Shown here piece by piece: positions 1 to 6,097 of a stretch of DNA of 7,585 nt. The notes below the pieces were generated by a model, which made no database searches, was not told the origin of the DNA, and saw nothing but the letters and a program-made list of their open reading frames with translations. The translations under genes and the position numbers were made by a program. Positions within the stretch are counted from its first letter, which is position 1. The number at the start of each line of letters is the position of its first letter. Source of the stretch: Lachnospiraceae bacterium UBA3645 (GTDB lineage Bacteria > Bacillota > Clostridia > Lachnospirales > Lachnospiraceae); assembly GCA_002373555.1 (NCBI GenBank), contig DFKM01000212.1, forward strand, positions 1 to 7,585, written 5' to 3'.

Positions 1-226
1 GAAACAGGGGTCGCTCCGATTGCTTCGCTTACGGGACGAAACATATGCACACCAATTTTTCAACGAATAAAGCGTGTTGAAAAATGGGAGGCAGTTTCGC
101 CCGAAGCTGTCGCTCTCCGCTCAACAGTTCCCGGTATCAGCATACCGGCACGGCTGTCATCCGTCAAATGGAGTAGGGAGGATCTTACCGCTGAAGCGTC
201 ACTTTGAAGCACTTGCAAAGAACCGC
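1..226. other. Region without a convincing gene, rich in inverted repeats
   Basis: After the SGNH gene stop I see no well-supported gene. The stretch carries four inverted repeats: 55-64 with 76-85 (A/T-rich arms ending CAAC/GTTG), about 92-106 (AGTTTC/GAAGCT, one G-T), 124-157 (see separate entry), and 194-228 (AAGCG/CGCTT enclosing CTTTG/CAAAG), the last overlapping the SGNH stop. One plus-strand frame is open from the edge to a TGA at 205-207 (68 codons, no start in view). On the minus strand an ATG at about 45 opens a frame (MFRPVSEAIGATPV) running off the edge, but it lacks a good ribosome site. Possible readings are a dispersed repeat, a structured RNA or the end of a convergent gene. 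Confidence 0.35.
124..157. other. Strong stem-loop
   Basis: A perfect 7-bp stem CCGGTAT/ATACCGG (131-137, 142-148) closes a 4-base loop CAGC and is extended by an outer ACAG/CTGT stem (124-127, 154-157) across a small internal loop. Neither strand has a T-run after it, so it is not an intrinsic terminator. It could be an RNA structure or a DNA-level palindrome; its orientation cannot be decided. Confidence 0.5.
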
Positions 227-1279
227 TTATCCAAGCAGTTCCGGTTCCTCAGCCTCTGTCTCGAACTCATCTTCAGCATCCGGAACAGCCTCTTCCGGCA
301 CCGTTCCGTCCCCGTTCAGCACCTGCGACAGCGTCCGCGAAAACGCCCTCGCCGCATCCCCGTTCATATGTCCGTCCAGATCCGTAAACGATTCCGGATC
401 ATGCGCCGTTACCCCATAGTAAGGATCCTTATTGAAGTTGATATACGGCACATCGTATTCCGCCATCAGTTCCGCAAAGTATGCATCCAGCGCCTCGTAG
501 CCTTCCGAAAACTCCGCAAGCACATCCTCCTGCAGCGGCGTCACGATCGACACAAATTCGATCCCCTGTTCCTGACAATATTCGATGATCTTCCGCAGAT
601 ACTCGATGTTCTCCGGCACAAGATCCTCCGGATACATCTCCTCTACCGTATCCCAGTCAAATTCCGAAGGATCCACCGGATACCGCTCGATGAATCCGTC
701 CTCGTGATACTCCTGCGTCTCCGTCGCAAATCCATTCGCGCTGTAATCCCCGGCCAGCTTCTTGCTGACAGTCTCAGACAGATGCTCCAGCTCATACGAA
801 AGCGGATATTCATACCACGGGAAGAACAGCATCCGGAAATTGCACTTCGCCACCGCATCCGCGAAATACGCAAGTTTCGTTCTGCCCATCGGGAACTCAT
901 GATAGAACAGGAGATAGTTGTTGCCTTCCTCCTTCTCCCGCACATAATATCCCGGCGAAAGCTCATAGACGATCCGCGCCGGCTTGTGCCCGCGTTCCAC
1001 CATCATCTGAATCATATAATAAGTATCGATACTGTACTCGCCGCCCACACAGATATTGTGCCCCGTCCGGCCGGAATCCTCCCGGATCACCGACGGATCA
1101 ATATTCATCTTCCCGTGCGACGTCCCCATATAAACATCATCATACGTATTGTTCGCCACCGCATGGATATCATTCCGCATAAACGTGCACGGATACAGTG
1201 CAAAATCCAGCACAAGCAGGATGCACACCAGCACAGCGATCATTATTCCAGTTTTTAAGAGTATCTTAGAACTGCGCAT
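227..1279 (-). CDS. Membrane-anchored SGNH/DltD-like protein, partner of the MBOAT acyltransferase
   Basis: A 350-residue protein whose ATG overlaps the end of the MBOAT gene by 14 bp, with GAGAGGG as ribosome site. One N-terminal membrane segment (residues 11-28, GIMIAVLVCILLVLDFAL) anchors an extracytoplasmic domain. SGNH-like landmarks are DDVYMGTSHGKMNIDP with candidate nucleophile Ser54, VGGEYSID near 78, and FTDLDGHMNGDAARAF with His304 and nearby Asp300/Asp302. In AlgI and DltB systems such a protein finishes acyl transfer to the polymer outside the cell; that role is assigned here by pairing and motif. Spacing of the Asp before the His (-4 or -2) differs from the classical DxxH, so the exact catalytic Asp is uncertain. 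The end (322-350) is an acidic, Glu-rich tail of unknown purpose. Confidence 0.8.
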   Translation of the reverse strand: MRSSKILLKTGIMIAVLVCILLVLDFALYPCTFMRNDIHAVANNTYDDVYMGTSHGKMNIDPSVIREDSGRTGHNICVGGEYSIDTYYMIQMMVERGHKPARIVYELSPGYYVREKEEGNNYLLFYHEFPMGRTKLAYFADAVAKCNFRMLFFPWYEYPLSYELEHLSETVSKKLAGDYSANGFATETQEYHEDGFIERYPVDPSEFDWDTVEEMYPEDLVPENIEYLRKIIEYCQEQGIEFVSIVTPLQEDVLAEFSEGYEALDAYFAELMAEYDVPYINFNKDPYYGVTAHDPESFTDLDGHMNGDAARAFSRTLSQVLNGDGTVPEEAVPDAEDEFETEAEEPELLG

Positions 1280-2780
1280 AGATGAACCCTCTCGGTGCCG
1301 CCGTCGATCCCAGGAAACCGATCAGCACAAACAACAACACATAAACCGCAAACACGCCGAAATCCGGCAGCGCCTTCACCTTCTCGTAAGGCTCTTTTCC
1401 CATTTCCTGCATCGTTCCCAGGACCACCATGATGATGCTTCCGATGGCAATAATCAGCAGCGCATACGGCACGAACGCCGTGCCCGCGCTTCCCGCCGGG
1501 ATCTGCAGAAGCTGTGCCGGATCAAAATGCGTACACGCACACCGGATCATATAGCACGCTTCCCCCACCGTATCCGAACGGTCGAAGAACCACCGGAGAT
1601 TGACGATGATAAACGTCCGCACGATCATGAACACATGCCACCAGGTCTCCTTCCCAGTGATGTGCAGCGCCTTTTTCCAGTCCCTGTATTTGTAGGTCAG
1701 AAGCTCGGAAAACGCGATGATGCCGCCGTTCAGGAATCCGTACACGACATACTTCCAGCTCGCGCCGTGCCAGATACCCACGAAGAAGAATACGATGATA
1801 TCCGCCAGCGCGATCGGGATCACGCGGCCCATCCGCCGCCCGAAGATCTTCTTCGTATGCTTTGCAAAGCCCATCATCCATTTGGAAAGCGAGATCGGAT
1901 AGAACACATAGTTCATCATCCAGTCGCCCAGCGTGATATGCCACCGTTTCCAGAAATCCGCCATGGATGTCGCCAGATACGGCCGCCGGAAGTTCTCATC
2001 CAGCTCGATCCCGAACAGTCTCGCCGTGCCGATGACCACATCCATCGCACCCGAGAAATCCGCATACAGCTGGATGCCGTAGAACAGCAGGCCGAACAGC
2101 GCGATGCCGTTGTACAGGTCCATATCCGCCCAGATCGCGTCCGCGAACACGCCGGCCCAGTCGGCGATGATCATCTTCTTCGCGAAACCGGTCAGGATCC
2201 GGTACATTCCGTATTTGAAATTCTCTGTAACAATCTCATGCTCTTCGAAGAACTGGTGATGCAGCTTTCCGAATTTTCCGATCGGTCCCTGCAGAAGCTG
2301 CGGGAAGAAGGAAACGAACAGCGCGAATTTAAAGATGTTCTTCTCGGCCTTTACACGGTCCCAGTACACATCCAGCAGATAGCCGGAGGACTGAAACGTG
2401 TAGAACGAGATGCCGAGCGGAAAGACCAGGTTCAGGCCCGCATGCTGCGTTCCCGTAACGGAATTCACGAGCGCTGTAAACGGTGCGGAATACTTGACGA
2501 TCCCGAGCATGCCGAGATTGACGATCAGGCCGGCCGCCACCGTAAGCTTCAGCGTTTTCTTCGATGCCCCCGTCTCTTCAAGATGTGCGATCAGCCTTCC
2601 GAAGCAATACACGGCGACCGTCGAGAACAGGATATAGAATACATACTTCGGCCCGCCCCACATATAATATACGTAGCTGAACAGCAGCAGTACGATCCAT
2701 TGAAAACGCTTCGGCACGATATAGTAAACGATCAGTGCCAGCAGCACGAACAGCAGAAATGTATTGGAAACAAGCGACAT
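1266..2780 (-). CDS. MBOAT-family membrane O-acyltransferase (AlgI/DltB-like)
   Basis: A 504-residue polytopic membrane protein of the membrane-bound O-acyltransferase family, the usual length for AlgI-type members. It should move an acyl group (acetyl or similar) across the membrane to an extracytoplasmic acceptor. The start at 2780 has GGAGGG seven bases upstream. Hydrophobic segments alternate throughout (for example LLFVLLALIVYYIV near residue 10 and VFYILFSTVAVYCF near 47). Family hallmarks are FVSFFPQLLQGPI (155-167), DFWKRWHITLGDW with His281, and GIWHGASWKYVVYGFLNG with His338, the conserved histidine proposed to be catalytic. The stop overlaps the next gene by 14 bp, so the two are translationally coupled. 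The acceptor could be an exopolysaccharide, teichoic acid or peptidoglycan; without dltA/dltC in view, D-alanylation is not favoured. No convincing promoter of its own was found. Confidence 0.9.
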   Translation of the reverse strand: MSLVSNTFLLFVLLALIVYYIVPKRFQWIVLLLFSYVYYMWGGPKYVFYILFSTVAVYCFGRLIAHLEETGASKKTLKLTVAAGLIVNLGMLGIVKYSAPFTALVNSVTGTQHAGLNLVFPLGISFYTFQSSGYLLDVYWDRVKAEKNIFKFALFVSFFPQLLQGPIGKFGKLHHQFFEEHEIVTENFKYGMYRILTGFAKKMIIADWAGVFADAIWADMDLYNGIALFGLLFYGIQLYADFSGAMDVVIGTARLFGIELDENFRRPYLATSMADFWKRWHITLGDWMMNYVFYPISLSKWMMGFAKHTKKIFGRRMGRVIPIALADIIVFFFVGIWHGASWKYVVYGFLNGGIIAFSELLTYKYRDWKKALHITGKETWWHVFMIVRTFIIVNLRWFFDRSDTVGEACYMIRCACTHFDPAQLLQIPAGSAGTAFVPYALLIIAIGSIIMVVLGTMQEMGKEPYEKVKALPDFGVFAVYVLLFVLIGFLGSTAAPRGFIYAQF

Positions 2781-2826
2781 CGGGATCCCTCCGGGTTCGT
2801 TCGGTACGTTATGTCAAAAGCGCAGT

Positions 2827-2875
2827 ATACAGTAAAAAGGCCGTCGCCTGATGTGTGACAGCCTTCTTACTGTAT
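2827..2875 (-). terminator. Terminator at the end of the cell-surface block
   Basis: On the minus strand AAGAAGGCTGTC, an 11-base loop, and GACGGCCTTTTT form a GC-rich 7-bp core (one G-U pair) followed by five Ts, with an A-rich 5' flank that pairs with the T-run. The full inverted repeat extends to 15 bp per arm (2827-2841 with 2861-2875, one mismatch). It starts about 15 bp after the lipoprotein stop. The plus-strand reading gives only a weaker T-rich arm, so some bidirectional action is possible. Confidence 0.75.
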
Positions 2876-2889
2876 CATGATCAGTATGA

Positions 2890-3564
2890 TCAGTTCAGGA
2901 TGCCTCCGTTCAGGCATTCCTTGTCGTTCTTCTTCTTTTTATCCGCAGATTTCTTCTTCGTCGATTTGCCGGAGGATTTGCTGCTGCTTCCCGAGGAGCT
3001 CTTCTTCTCCGCCTTCTCCTGCGCAACGGATTCCTCGTAAGCCGCTTTGGCCTCTTCGGCATCCTCCGTCAGGTATTTGCCGAGCGCATATCCGCGCACG
3101 CCATCAAATTCGACTTCGTAATATTCGCCGTCTGTATTGAAGACGGTAAGCTCCGAATTGACGGGAATGGAGCCGACTTTCTCGGAATCCTTGCTCGCTT
3201 CTTTCCGCATCGCAAGGCCCCAGGTGGAATACATGGTCTTGCCCTCGGCCGCCTGTGTTTCCGCAGCTGCTGCTGTGGTCTCTTCCGCTGCGGCAGCTGT
3301 TGATTCCTCCACTGCGACTGTTGTTTCCTCCGCCACAGTGGTCTCTTCCGCTGCAGCTGCAGTCTCCTCCGCTGCGGCTGTCGTTTCCGCTGCTTCCGTC
3401 TCAGCAGGCGCTTCCGTCTCAGCTGCCTCGGTCTGTGCCTCGGTCACTGCTGCCGTCGTCTGTGCCGCCGTCGTCTCAGCCGCGCCGCTGCCTGTTCCGC
3501 TGCACCCTCCCAGAACCAGGGAAAGAGCCAGCACTGTAATGATCGTGTTTCTTATCTTCTTCAT
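2890..3564 (-). CDS. SH3-domain lipoprotein with Thr/Ala/Glu-rich linker
   Basis: A 224-residue lipoprotein, last gene of the block, 12 bp after the preceding stop, with AAAGGA as ribosome site. The signal ends in a lipobox LVLGGC, so Cys21 should be lipid-modified and the protein held on the outer face of the membrane. Residues 25-107 are almost only Thr, Ala, Glu and Val, a flexible stalk able to cross the wall. Residues about 109-167 are an SH3-type (SH3_3-like) domain: MYSTWGLAMRKEASKDSEKV, then SELTVFNTDGEYYEVEF and VRGYALGKYLTED. Such domains usually bind peptidoglycan or peptides. After a charged helix (168-187), the tail (188-217) is Ser/Lys-rich and strongly basic, ending CLNGGILN. 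No enzyme domain is present. It may scaffold the secreted proteins encoded upstream; that is inference from synteny. Confidence 0.85.
   Translation of the reverse strand: MKKIRNTIITVLALSLVLGGCSGTGSGAAETTAAQTTAAVTEAQTEAAETEAPAETEAAETTAAAEETAAAAEETTVAEETTVAVEESTAAAAEETTAAAAETQAAEGKTMYSTWGLAMRKEASKDSEKVGSIPVNSELTVFNTDGEYYEVEFDGVRGYALGKYLTEDAEEAKAAYEESVAQEKAEKKSSSGSSSKSSGKSTKKKSADKKKKNDKECLNGGILN
3240..3490 (-). repeat. Degenerate short coding repeats (Thr/Ala/Glu stalk)
   Basis: Within the lipoprotein gene, short degenerate units built from GCTGC(G/A)GCTG, GTCTCTTCCGCTG and GTTTCCTCC recur on the plus strand, encoding runs such as AAAEETT, TTVAEETTVA and AAAETQAAE. The repeats are imperfect at both DNA and protein level. 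Such tracts are prone to length change by slippage or recombination, so stalk length may vary between strains. Confidence 0.7.
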
Positions 3565-3576
3565 TTCCGGTTTCCT

Positions 3577-4371
3577 TTATTTCCTGATCAGTTTCTTTTT
3601 CGCACTGTGATAGGCATAGGTATTCTTCGCGCCGTAGCGGAACTTGTATCCTACGTATTTGTTTTTCTTCTTTAATTTCTTCGCATCCGTGGAGGTATTG
3701 AAGCTCGGATCGCAGACATAAGTCTTCTTTCCCATCTTCAGCGTGATCCACGCATGGGTGCGGAAAGCGGTATATTTTCCCTTGCTGTTCACAGCTGTAG
3801 GAACATAGCCGTGTACGAACTTCACTTTCTTATAACCGAGGATCCCCGCCATGACCGCGAGCATGGAAGCCTGGGTCTTGCAGTCTCCCTTTCTGGTGGC
3901 AAAGCCGGTGACGGCATACTTCTTATAGTTCTTTACCTTCGCGACGCCCTTATAGTTCTTTCCGACGCAGGAATTCGCGCACCACAGGAATGCTTTTTTA
4001 AACAGCTTTTCCGTTTTCTTCGCGCTAAGTGTGGGGATGTTCTTCTTATAAAGCGATCTGAGACGCGCAGCCGCCTGTTCTTCCACATCCTCATACTGCT
4101 TCAGTACGCCTTTTTTGTTTACGGAATAGTAGTTCTTTCCGATCTGGTAAACGATCTGGTTTTTAACGACCTTGCCGTCTTTAAAATAATATTCTGCGCC
4201 GTCGATCTCCTGCAGACCGTCTGCCGCTGTTCCATCCTTATAATAGGCGTCTCCGTCCCAGCCTTCTTTCTGCTCCTCCGCCGCGGCACCGTTTTCGGCA
4301 GCATAGGCTGCGGGAACAGCGGAAAATGCCATGATGCACGCAAGCAGAAGCGCTGTCAGTCTCTTTTTCAT
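3577..4371 (-). CDS. Secreted transglutaminase-like protein with short cell-wall-binding region
   Basis: A 264-residue exported protein, 16 bp after the previous stop. The start at 4371 is supported by AAAGGAGAG five bases upstream and by the signal peptide MKKRLTALLLACIMAFSA, cleaved after AAYA near residue 24. A short Ala/Glu linker precedes about three repeats (37-92): KEGWDGDAYYKDGT, IDGAEYYFKDGK, IGKNYYSVNKKG. Residues about 97-245 hold a transglutaminase core with Cys164 (RKGDCKTQA), His206 (RTHAW) and Asp221 (YVCDPSF), all intact. The context GDC...HAW...DP is the classical bacterial form. Its N-terminal region matches that of the preceding gene (KEGWDG..YY..GT, then LQ.IDGA.YYF), showing shared origin of that module although the C-terminal domains differ. 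A wall-located cysteine peptidase or cross-linking role is inferred; the substrate is unknown. Confidence 0.85.
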   Translation of the reverse strand: MKKRLTALLLACIMAFSAVPAAYAAENGAAAEEQKEGWDGDAYYKDGTAADGLQEIDGAEYYFKDGKVVKNQIVYQIGKNYYSVNKKGVLKQYEDVEEQAAARLRSLYKKNIPTLSAKKTEKLFKKAFLWCANSCVGKNYKGVAKVKNYKKYAVTGFATRKGDCKTQASMLAVMAGILGYKKVKFVHGYVPTAVNSKGKYTAFRTHAWITLKMGKKTYVCDPSFNTSTDAKKLKKKNKYVGYKFRYGAKNTYAYHSAKKKLIRK

Positions 4372-4387
4372 AATCTCTCCTTTACCG

Positions 4388-5164
4388 TTACTCGTCGTAG
4401 GTATAGACACCGTTCATTCTGTAAACGCCGGTCTTCTGATACAGGGAAATGCTGACTTCCATATGCGGATACAGGAAGTTGAAATCCTTGTAATCCTTCT
4501 CTTTTCCGCCGGCGAATGCATTGCAGCCGTCCGACTTGCGGATCTTCTTCGGCTTTCCGAAATTCTTCAGCACGTCCTTGTACATGGTCTTGGATTTTTT
4601 GCCCATCTTCGCAAGCTTCGTGAGTTTCTTAGAGATCTTTGTATTGCAGACGCCGTTTTTCCCAAATAAATACACCTTGTCTTTGGAGGTTCCGTTCACG
4701 ACCCAGAGGCCGGTGACCATATGCGCACTCTCATCAAACCCGTAATATTTTTTGCCGATCTTAAAGGCCTTCATCGTCACGGCATATTTATCCTTCTTTG
4801 CAGTATAGGCCGCGCCGTCTTTTCCGAAATAGAAGGTATATTTCTTCTTTCCGTCCCTCACCTTCTTGAACTTGCTTGTCAGCGCCTTACCGTCTTTTCC
4901 GAAATAATACTTTTTCTTCCTGACTGTCTGCAGCGTATTGACGACCGCTTTGCCGTCCTTGCCGAAATAATAAGTAGCGCCGTCGATCTTCTGCAGAACG
5001 GATGTCAGCATCGTGCCGTTCACATAATAGCACGATCCGTCCCAGCCTTCCTTCACTTCTGTCCCGGATGCCGTCTCGTCCGCAGCGCCTGTTTCCGCCA
5101 TGACCGGCACGGCACATACAGTAAGCGCAGCGAGAAGGAGCAGCATCACCAGTTTGTTTTTCAT
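4388..5164 (-). CDS. Secreted cell-wall-binding-repeat protein with a small non-transglutaminase C-terminal domain
   Basis: A 258-residue exported protein, 12 bp after the previous stop. An ATG at 5164 is chosen over the one at 5170 because AAGGGGAG then has normal spacing. The signal peptide ends at VMA (residue 23); the Cys in LTVCAV does not fit a lipobox. After a short acidic linker, about five or six repeats run from residue 40 to 175 (KEGWDGSCYY, IDGATYYFGKDGK, KKKYYFGKDGK, TFYFGKDGAAY, VYLFGKNG). In place of a transglutaminase core, residues 183-258 form a small domain beginning TMYKDVLKNFGKPKKIRKS and containing DGCNAFAGGKEKDY. Its layout (helix, FGxP turn, then strands ending GVYRMNGVYTY) resembles small BLIP/SmpA-like modules seen on clostridial surface proteins; that likeness is my impression. 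No catalytic residues are recognised, so a binding or partner role is likelier than an enzymatic one. Confidence 0.75.
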   Translation of the reverse strand: MKNKLVMLLLLAALTVCAVPVMAETGAADETASGTEVKEGWDGSCYYVNGTMLTSVLQKIDGATYYFGKDGKAVVNTLQTVRKKKYYFGKDGKALTSKFKKVRDGKKKYTFYFGKDGAAYTAKKDKYAVTMKAFKIGKKYYGFDESAHMVTGLWVVNGTSKDKVYLFGKNGVCNTKISKKLTKLAKMGKKSKTMYKDVLKNFGKPKKIRKSDGCNAFAGGKEKDYKDFNFLYPHMEVSISLYQKTGVYRMNGVYTYDE

Positions 5165-5176
5165 CGTCATCTCCCC

Positions 5177-6049
5177 TTAGAATTTATATTTTTTATAGAT
5201 CTTGAACCCTTTGATGGCCGGACTGGAAGCGCCGAATCGCGCACCCATGTTGTCGTAATATTTGCCCTTGATCTGCACAACGGCATGATCCTGCTTCAGC
5301 ACGCATACATAAGGCGCATAGCCCAGTTCCTTTGCCAGCGATGCGATCGTGCAGGCGAAGCCGTAACAGTTGTGCGTCCAGCGGTTCCTGTTGCGCAGCA
5401 CCTTGATCACGATCTTATACGGCCAGTCCTTTCCGCTCAGCGCGCTGCGCTTAATGTAGCCGGGCCGGTAATCGGCCGATTCCATCCTGTTGAAGCACTT
5501 GCGGAATTTGACTGCATTGCTGTCCTTTTTGTTCGTATACTTGTTGATAAAGATCCAGGTGAGCCTGCTGGCCTCCGCCTGCGTGGCAGAGATCTTTTCC
5601 GCCACACCCTTCTTGTCGATCCGGTAATATTTTCCGTCAAGCTTAAAGGGAAGCTTGTTCTTCAGCATCTTTCCGGTCTTCCCGTAGACATGCAGAACAC
5701 CTTTTGTCTTCGCTGCGGCATTCGTCACGATATAATGCTTCTTCGTAAAGCAGTACGTCGCGCCTTTGATCTTTTTCAGTCCCGTCTGTGCCCAGAGCTT
5801 TCCGCTCTTCTGGAAATAATAGTACTTTCCGTCAATCTTTTTGAAACCGGCCCTGGTGTATTTCTTACCGTTTCCCTGATAGTAATAATACGCACCGTCC
5901 TGCTTCACGAACTCGTTCCGATAGACCGGCCGGGTTTCCGCCGCGGTCTCGGCTGTCGTTTCGGTTTCGGCTGCACGGACTGTCTTTACAGATACAGCCA
6001 TCAGCACTACGGCAGCAAAAGTGATCAGTATTCTTCCGGCTTTTTTCAT
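5177..6049 (-). CDS. Secreted divergent transglutaminase-like protein with cell-wall-binding repeats
   Basis: A 290-residue exported protein, 48 bp after the previous gene. The ATG at 6049 is preferred to an in-frame ATG at 6070 because GGGAGGGAG lies just upstream and a signal peptide starts there (MKKAGRILITFAAVVLMAV, cleavage after TVRA near residue 26). A Thr/Ala/Glu linker (27-39) leads into repeats at about 46-150 (DGAYYYYQGNGKK, IDGKYYYFQKSGK, LDGKYYRIDKKG). The C-terminal half aligns by eye with the transglutaminase core of the first gene: Cys228 in THNCYGFACTIASLAKELGY, His255 in QDHAVV and Asp266 in KYYDNMG. The triad is therefore present, but its surroundings are unusual: NCYG in place of the TCQG of the first gene, no Trp after the His, and DN instead of DP. 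It may have changed specificity. It ends in a basic, aromatic tail (FKIYKKYKF). Confidence 0.75.
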   Translation of the reverse strand: MKKAGRILITFAAVVLMAVSVKTVRAAETETTAETAAETRPVYRNEFVKQDGAYYYYQGNGKKYTRAGFKKIDGKYYYFQKSGKLWAQTGLKKIKGATYCFTKKHYIVTNAAAKTKGVLHVYGKTGKMLKNKLPFKLDGKYYRIDKKGVAEKISATQAEASRLTWIFINKYTNKKDSNAVKFRKCFNRMESADYRPGYIKRSALSGKDWPYKIVIKVLRNRNRWTHNCYGFACTIASLAKELGYAPYVCVLKQDHAVVQIKGKYYDNMGARFGASSPAIKGFKIYKKYKF

Positions 6050-6097
6050 TACAGGCTCCCTCCCGCTCATAAGGATCTTGTTATCATGGATTTCCCG

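Noticed and set aside
55..85. A/T-flanked hairpin considered as terminator of the MBOAT/SGNH unit
   Set aside because: The T-run is in the 5' arm and the A-run in the 3' arm on either strand, so no U-tract follows the stem; it also lies about 140 bp past the stop.
139..167. TTGACG-17-TATGCT promoter-like pair on the minus strand
   Set aside because: The -10 box has four of six matches and lies inside a strong hairpin; the only downstream frame (ATG near 45) lacks a ribosome site, so chance is likely.
74..1258. Long plus-strand open frame opposite the SGNH gene
   Set aside because: Arg/His/Ile-rich composition, no ribosome site and no domain; it is the complement of a well-supported minus-strand gene.
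2812..2829. Promoter candidates for the MBOAT gene: TTGACA at 2812-2817 or TATACT at 2824-2829
   Set aside because: TTGACA has no -10 box at 16-18 bp (only GC-rich ribosome-site sequence), and TATACT has no recognisable -35. The real promoter may be weak, or the genes may depend on read-through.
1149..2858. 569-codon plus-strand open frame opposite the MBOAT gene
   Set aside because: Arg/Gln/His/Asp-rich, no family features, and it covers a clear MBOAT gene with hallmark motifs on the other strand.
3240..3490. Repetitive tract considered as a CRISPR or tandem non-coding array
   Set aside because: Units are short, degenerate and in frame with a lipoprotein gene; there are no constant repeats with unique spacers.
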